Assembly (NCBI GenBank): GCA_963978905.1 | Contig: OZ022257.1 | Span: 14,093,664-14,157,663, forward strand | DNA: 64,000 nucleotides | Direction of reading: 5' to 3' | Origin: Trichostrongylus colubriformis | Lineage: Eukaryota > Nematoda > Chromadorea > Rhabditida > Trichostrongylidae | Shown: one piece after another, positions 55,501 through 64,000 of the stretch | Layout of the letters: the number at the start of each line of letters is the position of its first letter | How positions within the stretch are numbered: the first letter of the stretch is position 1 | Program-made: the position numbers and the translations under genes | Notes under the pieces: model-generated | What the model was told of the DNA's origin: nothing | What the model saw: the letters and a program-made list of their open reading frames with translations, nothing else | Databases searched by the model: none

Positions 55501-56001
55501 ATGGCCGCTCAGCTAACTATCCATAAACGCTTATTGACATTGTTCACTAATAAATTGGAGCATATAGTGGGCAATATCAGGAAAGAAAAACTGGATCACC
55601 CCTGTTCCAATATTGGACAAGAAGAACGAGCTGAGGAAGCCACTCAATTAGAGGGAAGCATTAGTGCGATAGAATCAATATCAGGAAAGGTGGAAAAGGC
55701 ACTCTCGGACTTAGCAACAGCGATTGACAACCAGGGAAATGCCGACGGAGGAGACCCAAGCGAATTTGAGGACTACATGGGGAAAGCGGAAGCGGCGCTT
55801 TCCAAGGCCTTCGATCAGGTCATTCTTCTCCGAGCCCTTGTCAGAGACAACTCAGCACACCGATCCTTTAATTCCGCGAGGTCCAGCACACGAAATGACG
55901 GAGCCGGCAACAATTTCGATGGGTCACGCGCGGACCAAGGCAATGGAGTTACCCCCACTGCCCATTCCAGTGTTCACCGGAAATTTGTGGGAGTGGGATA
56001 A
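55501..56001 (+). CDS. BEL/Pao gag N-terminal frame
   Basis: An open frame of 166 residues from ATG 55501 (MAAQLTIHKRLL). Residues about 1-125 look coding: Lys/Glu/Leu-rich and helical (EEATQLEGSISAIESISGKVEKAL). The last part reads as low-complexity sequence because the gag homology continues in the next frame (position about 55900 onward), so a frame change of one base lies between about 55850 and 55930. It could be a programmed shift but is more simply an indel in this copy. No cleavage sites are visible. Confidence 0.6.
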   Translation: MAAQLTIHKRLLTLFTNKLEHIVGNIRKEKLDHPCSNIGQEERAEEATQLEGSISAIESISGKVEKALSDLATAIDNQGNADGGDPSEFEDYMGKAEAALSKAFDQVILLRALVRDNSAHRSFNSARSSTRNDGAGNNFDGSRADQGNGVTPTAHSSVHRKFVGVG

Positions 56002-59000
56002 TTTCTGGGAAATGTTCAATCATAATATTCATTCACGGGACTTACCCGACATGGTCAAGTACAATTACCTACTAGATGCGCTAAAAGGAGAGGCTCGAGA
56101 ATGTGTAATGAAATTTAGGGTTTCGAAGGATAACTACTCTAAGGCAATAGCATGCCTTCTCAACAAGTACAACAATAGGGAGAGATTGGTAAATCAATTA
56201 GTGGAGCGATTGGAAGGTTGTGCATTGCGCAACTCATCAATACGGGACCAACGCTCGCTATTGGAGGAAATTCAGGCCATCACCACCCAACTAGAGGAGA
56301 AAGGGGAAGATGTCAACAGTTCATGGTTGATCAAAAAGGTACTGGCAAAATTTCCTGACCCCACTAAAAGGAAGGTCATCACCAAACGGCAAGGGCAGGT
56401 CGACACATCGTTTACCATGGCCACGCTCTTCAAATTTGTGGATGAAATTCTATCCACAGAAGAAATGGTTTTACAATTCGTGGACAGAAACCCACAGGAA
56501 CCGATAAAGAGCAATCTCCAAGGGAAAAGACGACCATATCGAGCAATAACGGCGAAGTGCATGTATTGTAGAGGGGACCATTCGTCCAAAACCTGCACAG
56601 TATATGCGACGCCTCAAGACAGGTCTTCGTACCTCCGCCAGAACAACCTCTGCCTCATATGCGCGGCGTCTGACCACACTGCGCCGCAGTGTCGAGGCCG
56701 GCCATGTTTTACTTGCGGAGGCCCACACCATACGTCGTGTTGTTTCAGATCCGAACAGCGGACGTCAGTGTTATTCAAGCAAGACAGGAGTCCAGCGAAA
56801 GGCAAGGACAAGACGGCAGACGCCTCAAAAGTGAAGGAGACCTCAAAAGGAGAAACTAATAAAGGATCCCCACGCAAGATTCGTTCGAACACGGTGATTA
56901 CTCAAGACGGGGAAGGTAACACCTCACAGGAGGCACCAATTCTTTCAGCACAGAATGTGATGAATGCGAAGAGCCCGTTCCAACCATGTTTACCCACGGG
57001 AGAGGTAACACTATTGGAACCCAAGACGAGGAACCTTATCAAGGTCCACGTTCTTTTCGATACCGGAGCGGAAGTATCTTTTATAGATAGCAAGTTAGCA
57101 GCTACGCTGCGCTTGCCTGTTCTTGAAGAAAAGCACATCAGATTAAATACTTTCGGTACCAAAGAAGTACTGAAACGGAAATGTCAAAAAGTGCAGGTGG
57201 AGGCATGGGACCAAGATGGGAACCCCCATTCCCTAGAGCTGCTTACGCACAATATTTTGACTCATTCATATGCACATCCTCACTTATCACCCCAAGATCA
57301 GAAATTTCTGAGTACACTCAATATACCAGTGAACCCCAAGCAAGGGAAGCAAGTCATTCAACCGTCCATTTTATTGGGATGCGACTTGCTGTGGTCATTC
57401 GTACGTAATGATACACCTCCAAAATCGCTTCCGTCGGGACTGCACATTTTGCCTACAAAGCTAGGTTATCTAATTTGTGGAAAGCAAAAGGAGAGTCAAA
57501 AGGAAGTTCTTCATGTATCACAATATCAGGATAGCGAACTGGATCAGTGGGAACAATACTGGTCAATGAATTACGTAAGAATGTATATGGTTAGAGGAAG
57601 TGAGGAGGAAATAACACAGGAAGAGAGGGACCAGTGGGAGCAATACTGGTCAATGGATGCCGCCGGGACCGAAGAATTCCAGGGACCGGAAAAGGAGGCA
57701 CAAAGCAAACTTGATAAACAAGTCTGGGAACAGTTCAATAGGACCATTGAACGAAGAAAGGATGGATATTATGTCCATCTACCATGGAAGGTACAACATC
57801 CACCTTTACCGGATAACCGAATGTTAGCATATAAACGCTTGGTCAATGTATGGACTTCACTGAAGAAGGATAGGCAATTACTAGATCAGTATAATGACGT
57901 CTTTCAAGACCAGCTCAGCAAAGGCATTGTAGAGCCTGTAGAGGGCGACAATACCGGAGAGGGAGTCCAGGTTCATTATATCCCCCACCAGCCAGTACTA
58001 ACGCCACAAAAATCTACAACAAAGCTCCGCATTGCTTTCGATGCATCAGCCCATTATAAGGGCTGCCCGTCTTTGAACGACGTCCTACATAGGGGTCCAG
58101 TTATCCTTCCTTCACCATACGGTCTCCTGTTACGATTGCGAATCGGCAGGATAGCTCTAATTTCGGACGTCGAGAAAGCGTTCCTCCAGGTCCGCCTACA
58201 TGAAATGGATCGCGACGCCACTCGCTTTATATGGCTCAAGGATCACAAAGAGCCACCCTCAAGGAACAATATACGGACACTTCGTTTCACACGGGTCACC
58301 TTCGGTCTGAAGCCATCACCCTTTCTCCTGGCGGGAACAACTCATTACCATTTGGATAGGCATCAAGAAGAAAGGTTGGCTCAAGTAATAAAAGCCAATC
58401 TTTACGTGGATAATCTCCTCTTAACGTCGGATTCATGCGAGGAGGCGCAGCTCTTCTACAGCAAGGCCAAAGCAATATTCAGTGAGCTGCGAATGAACTT
58501 GCGAGAGTTTGTCACCAATGATGGAACAGTCATGAACTCAATACCGGACGTTGACAAAGCAAACAGCCATCGCTCAAAGGTTCTTGGCATACTATGGGAC
58601 TCTCGAACAGATATTCTGGAACTTCGGTGCACAATAAAGGAGTTTCCAGTAGCTAGTAAGCGAACGGTGACAAGCGTAATAGCCACGGTGTACGACCCAA
58701 TGGGTTGGTTTGTACCACTTCTTCACCGAGCAAAGGTGTTCCTGCAAAATCTTTGGAGGGAACAATATGAGTGGGACACACCCTTGTCAGAAGAAAAAGA
58801 AGAGCAGTGGTGCAAAATTACAGAGGACTTGAAAGGATTCAATAAGTCCATCCCGAGGTATTTAACTCCGAAGATGACCAACGCTAACATAGTGATTTTC
58901 GCGGATGCGAGCAATACCGGAATGACAGCATGCGCTTACCTTCAAAACTCTGAAGGAGTCCACCTCTTGATAGCAAAGTCCAAGTTGGCACCAATCCGGA

Positions 59001-59911
59001 AAACGATTACCATACCAAAGCTGGAGATGAATGCAATCACGCTAGCGGCTCGTGTTGCGATTGCAGTTGTCAGGGAATTGAAGACGGTGCTCAATATTGG
59101 ATGTGTATATATTCTGTCGGATTCCGAAATAGCGTTATGCTGGGTGAAAGGTACTCCAGGTCGAGAAATGGGTATTTTCATTGGCAATAGGCTTGCGGAA
59201 GTGAAGAGAATCGTGGATCACCTAATATCAGAGCAATGCTCTGTGCGGTTCGGACACGTATCCACGGAAGACAATCCAGCGGATTGCGGAACGAGGGGAC
59301 TATCGAAAGAGGAATTTAGCCAACATTTCTGGTGGACAGGCCCCACTTGGCTCCAAAATGATGTGTCTTGCTGGCCTATACGTGAAACAATATTCGGCTA
59401 TCCCATCGACGAACATTGGGACGAGCCTAACGATAAAGCTGAAGTAATGGTGGCAACAGAGGCAACATCATACGACCCTGAACTTCTGAAGCTGACACAA
59501 GTACGGACGCTCACTAAGGCAAAACGAATCATAGCATATGCTTTGCGATTCATACGATCAACCGTGAGAGAAACCAACAAAAAGAGAGCAATGAAGATTC
59601 AGACAGCAATCCCGGACGTGCCCTCAGCCCCGAATCCATCTTTTCTGAGTGGCCCAGAGATGGAACTGTCGGGCAAGGTCATTATAAAGGCTCATCAAGC
59701 TCTGCATGTCACGAGCAGCATCGTAAAAACCTTGAAACATCTCAACATACGCAGTGACCAAGAGGGGATATTGCGATGCTATGGACGCCTTGGCCGAGCA
59801 CAGCTCAAATTCGCAGCGAAATATCCTGCTTTCGTCTTGCAGAAGACTATCTTGGCCAAAATCATTATTTGGGATGTTCATCAAGACGGGCATACGGGCA
59901 TACGGGCATAA
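55724..59911 (+). CDS. BEL/Pao gag-pol polyprotein: gag, protease, reverse transcriptase, RNase H
   Basis: An open frame of 1,395 residues; the first 60-70 codons are probably out of the native frame. Gag core (about residues 80-230) with VFTGNLWEWDNFWEMF, typical of DUF1759. Zinc knuckles at about 277-345: CMYCRGDHSSKTC, CLICAASDHTAPQC and CFTCGGPHHTSCC. Aspartic protease motif DTGAEVSFIDS (about 446). Reverse transcriptase: FDASAHYKGCPSLNDVL (about 771), LISDVEKAFLQV, FGLKPSPF and NLYVDNLL (about 893), with Asn at the second position of the usual Asp-Asp pair as in many BEL/Pao enzymes. RNase H: FADASNTGMTACAYL and LSDSEIALCW. The frame then closes at 59911 just past the start of the integrase zinc finger because of an 8-bp repeat gain. 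The products copy element RNA into DNA within virus-like particles. Confidence 0.92.
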   Translation: MTTREMPTEETQANLRTTWGKRKRRFPRPSIRSFFSEPLSETTQHTDPLIPRGPAHEMTEPATISMGHARTKAMELPPLPIPVFTGNLWEWDNFWEMFNHNIHSRDLPDMVKYNYLLDALKGEARECVMKFRVSKDNYSKAIACLLNKYNNRERLVNQLVERLEGCALRNSSIRDQRSLLEEIQAITTQLEEKGEDVNSSWLIKKVLAKFPDPTKRKVITKRQGQVDTSFTMATLFKFVDEILSTEEMVLQFVDRNPQEPIKSNLQGKRRPYRAITAKCMYCRGDHSSKTCTVYATPQDRSSYLRQNNLCLICAASDHTAPQCRGRPCFTCGGPHHTSCCFRSEQRTSVLFKQDRSPAKGKDKTADASKVKETSKGETNKGSPRKIRSNTVITQDGEGNTSQEAPILSAQNVMNAKSPFQPCLPTGEVTLLEPKTRNLIKVHVLFDTGAEVSFIDSKLAATLRLPVLEEKHIRLNTFGTKEVLKRKCQKVQVEAWDQDGNPHSLELLTHNILTHSYAHPHLSPQDQKFLSTLNIPVNPKQGKQVIQPSILLGCDLLWSFVRNDTPPKSLPSGLHILPTKLGYLICGKQKESQKEVLHVSQYQDSELDQWEQYWSMNYVRMYMVRGSEEEITQEERDQWEQYWSMDAAGTEEFQGPEKEAQSKLDKQVWEQFNRTIERRKDGYYVHLPWKVQHPPLPDNRMLAYKRLVNVWTSLKKDRQLLDQYNDVFQDQLSKGIVEPVEGDNTGEGVQVHYIPHQPVLTPQKSTTKLRIAFDASAHYKGCPSLNDVLHRGPVILPSPYGLLLRLRIGRIALISDVEKAFLQVRLHEMDRDATRFIWLKDHKEPPSRNNIRTLRFTRVTFGLKPSPFLLAGTTHYHLDRHQEERLAQVIKANLYVDNLLLTSDSCEEAQLFYSKAKAIFSELRMNLREFVTNDGTVMNSIPDVDKANSHRSKVLGILWDSRTDILELRCTIKEFPVASKRTVTSVIATVYDPMGWFVPLLHRAKVFLQNLWREQYEWDTPLSEEKEEQWCKITEDLKGFNKSIPRYLTPKMTNANIVIFADASNTGMTACAYLQNSEGVHLLIAKSKLAPIRKTITIPKLEMNAITLAARVAIAVVRELKTVLNIGCVYILSDSEIALCWVKGTPGREMGIFIGNRLAEVKRIVDHLISEQCSVRFGHVSTEDNPADCGTRGLSKEEFSQHFWWTGPTWLQNDVSCWPIRETIFGYPIDEHWDEPNDKAEVMVATEATSYDPELLKLTQVRTLTKAKRIIAYALRFIRSTVRETNKKRAMKIQTAIPDVPSAPNPSFLSGPEMELSGKVIIKAHQALHVTSSIVKTLKHLNIRSDQEGILRCYGRLGRAQLKFAAKYPAFVLQKTILAKIIIWDVHQDGHTGIRA

Positions 59912-61686
59912 ACCATACTGTGAGTCTCGTCAGACAACACTTTTGGATACCGCAATTACGGTCACAGGTGCAAAATTTGATCCGTAGGTGTGTAAAGTGT
60001 CAAAAATTGAACAATCTCTCTTACAAGTATCCACTCCAAGAAGATCTGCCAAAGGAACGGGTGGTAATATCACGACCATTTCAGCACGTAGGTCTCGATT
60101 ACTTCGGGCCTCTTTCGATAAGACGTGAAGATGGGAGCCAGGGGAAATGTTATGGTGCGATTATTACATGCACGGTAACAAGGCTTTTACATCTGGATGT
60201 GGTCTCCGACATGACGACCGTAGCATTCTTACACATGCTCAAACGATTCTTCGCTCGAAGAGGAGTGCCCCAAACAATCATTTGCGATAATGCTCCTACT
60301 TTTCTGCTAGGAGAGGAAATACTTACGGAAAGTCTCCAGGCGGCGCAATGCGATCCATCAATTAACAAGGAGCTCAGCAATAGAGGAATCCATTGGAGAC
60401 ATATTACCCCGTATGCGCCATGGCAAGGGGGTTTTTACGAAAGGATGATTAAATCGATCAAGCATTCACTGTATAAAACTCTCGGCAGATCAATACTGTC
60501 ATTTGAAGAGCTAACTACGACAATAATCGAGATCGAGTCTATCCTCAATACACGTCCTCTCACTTACGAAACCACAGATTTGGATAGAAGCCGAGTTATA
60601 CGGCCGATAGACTTCTTACAAAAAGATATCTGCTTGACCCATCCAATACTACCAACAGTAAGAGAACAAGATACGGATTACTATCCTCCGGATAGAGCGC
60701 TGGCAATACAGACGAAGTCGCAGGCGACAGCGGCGTTGGAAACATTAAGCAGGATAACCGACAAGTTCTGGGACATCTGGCAGGCACAATATTTGACCAG
60801 TCTTCCAGAGAAACATGTGCTCAAGATTGGACAAAAGAGGGGATGCACTCTATCGCCGCAAGAAGGTACTGCGGTACTGATAGTTGAAGCAACAGCTCCA
60901 CGTCAGTCATGGAAAATGGGTATCATTCAGGAACTGGTGGCTAACACTCGAGGAGTAGTAAGGGAAGCAGTGGTACGATTGCCCTCACGGAGATTAATTA
61001 GAAGACCGATCAACCTCCTAGTTCCACTTGAACTCGACGACGAAACTCACCAAGAACAGGAGACTAAGACCAAGATGGACAGAGCGAATACGAGCAGTGA
61101 TAGCACTACAAATTCTGTGAGTGTAGATGAAGAAAGAGGCACGCCCCAAATTCGATATAATCTACGTCAAAGGAAACCCATCAATTACAAAGACAACAAC
61201 AGCTCCCAATTCGGGCATTTCTTCTTACTGTCTATCGCATGGCCCAGTGTAGTTTTACTTCTACTGGTGTGCATGACAATCGCAGTCAGAGCTCAAGAAA
61301 AACCCTTTAAGTCGAGTCTCGAACCGACTGTTCACGATTTTCAAGGGAGAGTGACACTGGAGTCAAAAGACAGGATACCTGAGGAGGTGTATGGTCACCA
61401 GTCCTATGCCATCTTCAACGCTCAGAACGCGGCTGGAAACGTCACCTTCCTCCCAGACGTAGTATCGTACAGTGTCCAATGGAAAGTCGCGCTAAATCAG
61501 GCGATTGCAACCAGTGAGACGACGTGCTGGACGGCACAATTTGGCAAAGCTATGAAGTGCAGGCTTTGTATCATCAACGTTCTCAACCTTACTGTCTCAA
61601 TACTTGGACTGATGATCGTTCCCGAAATAACATACCTAGTGTTGTCCACCTGGGGTTTGGGAAGGTTGTTACCTGGGTGCTGCTGA
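59776..61686 (+). CDS. BEL/Pao integrase frame with a hydrophobic C-terminal extension
   Basis: Continues pol in another frame. Only the part from about 59905 is native. The zinc-binding HHCC region spans the break: GHTGINH and CVKCQKL (about 59998). The catalytic core has DDE residues in GLDYFGPL (about 60090), IICDNAPTF (about 60290) and the WQGGFYERMIKS segment (about 60421). After a basic, Ser-rich linker comes a strongly hydrophobic stretch (FFLLSIAWPSVVLLLLVCMTIAV, about 61222-61290) and about 130 more residues with a second hydrophobic region before the stop at 61686. Such an extension resembles the start of an envelope-like or membrane protein fused to pol, but no fusion peptide or clear envelope signature is visible; it may be truncated. 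Confidence 0.85.
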   Translation: MLWTPWPSTAQIRSEISCFRLAEDYLGQNHYLGCSSRRAYGHTGINHTVSLVRQHFWIPQLRSQVQNLIRRCVKCQKLNNLSYKYPLQEDLPKERVVISRPFQHVGLDYFGPLSIRREDGSQGKCYGAIITCTVTRLLHLDVVSDMTTVAFLHMLKRFFARRGVPQTIICDNAPTFLLGEEILTESLQAAQCDPSINKELSNRGIHWRHITPYAPWQGGFYERMIKSIKHSLYKTLGRSILSFEELTTTIIEIESILNTRPLTYETTDLDRSRVIRPIDFLQKDICLTHPILPTVREQDTDYYPPDRALAIQTKSQATAALETLSRITDKFWDIWQAQYLTSLPEKHVLKIGQKRGCTLSPQEGTAVLIVEATAPRQSWKMGIIQELVANTRGVVREAVVRLPSRRLIRRPINLLVPLELDDETHQEQETKTKMDRANTSSDSTTNSVSVDEERGTPQIRYNLRQRKPINYKDNNSSQFGHFFLLSIAWPSVVLLLLVCMTIAVRAQEKPFKSSLEPTVHDFQGRVTLESKDRIPEEVYGHQSYAIFNAQNAAGNVTFLPDVVSYSVQWKVALNQAIATSETTCWTAQFGKAMKCRLCIINVLNLTVSILGLMIVPEITYLVLSTWGLGRLLPGCC

Positions 61687-61887
61687 CCGAAAAAAAACTG
61701 TTAGCAGCGTGTACAAAATCAGCAGTCTCTGTTTTTAACCTAGTCAAAAAAAAAGTATTAATCAATAAACAACTGGGCTCAATAAATATCAATATATCAA
61801 TAAATAAACACTTTTACGACAAAATCAACTGGGCTTACCTTCGACATTAGTCATACTTTCTTAGTCCGGGCTTGAATATTTCATTAC

Positions 61888-61889
61888 AG
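61888..61889 (+). promoter_or_regulatory. Splice acceptor before the BEL/Pao 3' ORF
   Basis: AATATTTCATTACAG directly precedes GACCACTCACG and ATG 61901. The position fits a spliced subgenomic RNA that would express the 3' ORF. Confidence 0.5.
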
Positions 61890-61900
61890 GACCACTCACG

Positions 61901-63274
61901 ATGTCAGAAGAAAAAGTAATCTCGAACGCTTTCCGTTTTCTAACGGACCTCCGTGATAAAGCAATATCGGTAAACGAGCTCGAAAAGGAGATGGCGTCAA
62001 TATTGAACGAGATTCACAGGCAAATCAAGATTTCCAAGACGCTGGATGGGTCCCTTACCCACCACCTCCTATAGCATACGTGCACGGACGAGACCGGAGG
62101 AGAACTCCTACTTATGGCGCATCGTCTGCTGTACACGACCATTGTGACGAAAGGAAAATTGCAGGAATTGGCTCAAAGGTTTATATCCCTCGATACAATG
62201 TACGTCATCCTCATGGATCATGGTCGCCTTGCGAGGGGACGACGTCAGCAGTGGGAGGAAGGATTCCGAACCACACATGATACGAGTGCCAAGGACATCG
62301 CAATATTAGTCGACACGCACATTTCGAAGTTGGAGGTAATAATAAACGATCTCGACCATGAGGTAAATCGGGCTACGGAGCTGATAAGAAAGGAAAGAAC
62401 GGTGCTCAGAGGACTGACCTTCAATAACTTCAACAACACGGAGGACGTCAATGTATTATTGCAGCGTATTGAGGACCACCTGGCGAAAATAGCTGCAAGA
62501 ACGGAAGACAGCACCAATAATAATATCGTAGCCACCGATGCTCCCCAATGCAAACGGGCACACACGACGGACCACCAGACGGGACGTCATCAGGAGGTCG
62601 ACCACAAGACGGGACGTCAGCAGGAAGGCAAGGCTCTCTCAGACGACGATTATCTGGACAAACTCATTCAAGAGAGCGCCGGGGAAGATGATCGCCACGA
62701 TCATCAAGTCAAGGCTAGCAAGCCCAAGGAACCGGATGCGAAAGAAAGGAGCATTTCTCAGAAGGGAGGAAATACAGAAAAGGGAAAGGAATACCGGCTC
62801 ACCGTGAGGAGTGAGGGCAGAGAGTCGTGTCAGCGCAGACGGCATGCCCTGGAACAAGAATTGGACGAACTTCGACAAGGACTGCGGCTGTTGCCACAAA
62901 GGAGAACGGGTGACGGGGCAGACCTGGTTACTTTTTGCTCGTTCTGCGAAAGGATGGGATATCATTACTCAGATTCCTGTCCCCGATACACCGACGGAGA
63001 GCAGAGGTACAGATACATCAGGAGGGAAGGGCGATGCCCACACTGCTTGGAGAGATGTGAGGTTCCGGCGGGATGTTCAAGAAGAAACGTCGAGTGCTGG
63101 TACTGCACGGTGGTGAGTAGGACAGTGCTGAGTTTCCTCATACCAGACGATGGAGGACACCACCGCGCCCTCTGTCCCGTACCGGACTCCAGAGATCGCG
63201 TCCGAGAAGTCATTCGAGAAGTACGTTGCAAACTGGAGAGACTGGATCGTGAAGATCGGAGACTGTCCTTTTAA
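61901..63274 (+). pseudogene. BEL/Pao accessory 3' ORF with coiled coil and Cys/His clusters, interrupted by one amber codon
   Basis: Frame opens at ATG 61901 (MSEEKVISNAFRF), meets TAG at 62072-62074, then stays open in the same frame past ATG 62114 to the stop ending at 63274. The part after the TAG has 386 residues from ATG 62114. The N-terminal half is helical and Leu/Glu-rich, probably coiled coil. A Lys/Gln/His-rich linker (TTDHQTGRHQEVDHKTGRQQ) contains an internal repeat. The C-terminal 120 residues have ordered clusters: CSFCERMGYHYSDSC, CPHCLERC, CWYC and HHRALCPVP, resembling gag zinc knuckles. It is not homologous in any obvious way to the gag above. A nucleic-acid-binding accessory protein is inferred. 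The TAG is either a mutation or a readthrough codon. Confidence 0.65.
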
Positions 63275-63286
63275 CAAGCCCGGGAG

Positions 63287-63709
63287 TGTAGCTACTGCTA
63301 CGTTCGATTCAGAGGTTTTTAATTGTTTTTTCACTAATAACGTATTATATGTTACAGGTTACGAGATAGAGCGAAGGGTCAGTTCCAAGCAATTTAGTGT
63401 GTGGTCTAGATCATGATGCGCTGATCGCGCGGGGGGTCGATATTATCGAGTGACAACAAGGTGGCAGGGGGGCCATTCGATTCGATTCGGTGGGTCCTGA
63501 GCGCCGGCAAGAAAATATCGTCTGCATCGCCACCCTTTGGACAAGACTGGATCTACAACTTTCGCTCTACTCGGTACACTACTTGGAGTTCAGATCTTCT
63601 ATTCAACTGATTTCTGTTGTTACTAATAAATTTTGTATTACTTGCTTCAGTACACTCAAGTAAAGAAAACCGCGTGGCGCTGATAAGGCGAGCAGGAGCA
63701 AGTCCTACA
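63287..63709 (+). repeat. 3' LTR of BEL/Pao retrotransposon
   Basis: 423 bp, TGTAGC..CCTACA, same length as the 5' LTR with two substitutions. A short purine-rich tract, GGGAG, directly precedes it; a longer polypurine tract is not evident. TACAC follows at 63710-63714. Confidence 0.97.
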
Positions 63710-63714
63710 TACAC

Positions 63715-64000
63715 TGCTTACATGGGAAAGAGGACGCATGTGGCCAATTTCGTAAAAGAGCTCTTCTTGCAGACCTTGGAGAATGGCGAAGGGCGAGGAG
63801 TATGAACAGGGAATACCCTACGCACAATAATTTCCCTTCGAGTAAACAATGTTTAAAACACTAGAATATTGAACAAACAATTTATTAACAATTGTTGAAA
63901 GGTTCTATTTATAAATTTTGATGTTATTTAGGACTTTCGAACGGCATTCAAGTAGTGATTCTGGCCGCCTTCTCATCATATTCTGCTATCCTCTTATGCT
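63715..64000. other. Flank to the right of the retrotransposon, nothing identified
   Basis: 286 bp of unique-looking sequence. It joins to the sequence ending GTCGGTGCTACAC on the left when the element is removed. No gene or element is recognised. Confidence 0.5.

Larger units (their letters stand above)
54868..63709 (+). mobile_element. Full-length BEL/Pao LTR retrotransposon
   Basis: 8,842 bp, with 423-bp LTRs, exact 5-bp target duplication TACAC (54863-54867 and 63710-63714), a primer-binding site after the 5' LTR, gag, pol (protease, reverse transcriptase, RNase H, integrase in BEL/Pao order), a hydrophobic 3' extension and an extra 3' ORF. Two LTR differences mean the insertion is recent. 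The coding region has several breaks, so this copy is probably non-autonomous. Confidence 0.97.

Noticed and set aside
61500..61686. Genuine retroviral-type envelope gene
   Set aside because: Only hydrophobic segments are seen; no surface-domain pattern, cleavage site or fusion peptide could be identified.

Overview
The window is nuclear DNA of a metazoan, most likely a strongylid (clade V, hookworm-like) nematode. The evidence is many short coding exons with GT..AG junctions, introns often of 45-80 bp, splice-acceptor motifs directly before start codons as expected for spliced-leader trans-splicing, and gene models whose protein order and length match Caenorhabditis orthologues (lin-31, xrn-1, daf-5, pkc-3). 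Long introns and intergenic gaps are filled with small inverted-repeat transposons. All gene models were spliced by eye using reading phase; most junctions are phase-consistent, but individual boundaries can be off by a few bases.

Layout. 460-1369 (+): 3' part of a cysteine-rich, probably extracellular protein. 4165-4777 (+): a complete three-exon 141-residue protein that I do not recognise, with a mitochondrial-type N terminus. 6347-12345 (+): a FoxB-type forkhead gene, lin-31, in five exons with transposon-filled introns. 12919-16000: a run of mobile elements (Harbinger-like MITE, decayed mariner, fold-back elements). 17034-26915 (+): xrn-1, the 5'-3' exoribonuclease, about 40 exons. 29346-38641 (-): a Ski/Sno-family gene, daf-5 type, nine exons. 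42064-46920 (-): atypical protein kinase C, pkc-3, sixteen exons. 48336-53547: a hAT-like MITE that has been invaded by a Harbinger-like MITE, a second small element and a complete Mutator-like (MULE) transposon. 54868-63709: a full-length BEL/Pao LTR retrotransposon with identical 5-bp target duplications and two differences between its 423-bp LTRs.

The host genes are unrelated developmental and housekeeping genes: a vulval/cell-fate transcription factor, mRNA decay, dauer TGF-beta signalling and the PAR polarity complex. There is no sign of an operon. The most unusual material is in the right-hand third: the nested transposons, a 159-bp near-perfect palindrome carrying six CACGCGCGTG palindromes, and a very young BEL/Pao element with an extra 3' open reading frame that encodes zinc-knuckle-like Cys/His clusters and is preceded by its own splice acceptor. 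This copy of the BEL/Pao element is visibly broken, by an 8-bp repeat gain at the pol-integrase boundary, a gag frame change and an in-frame amber codon.
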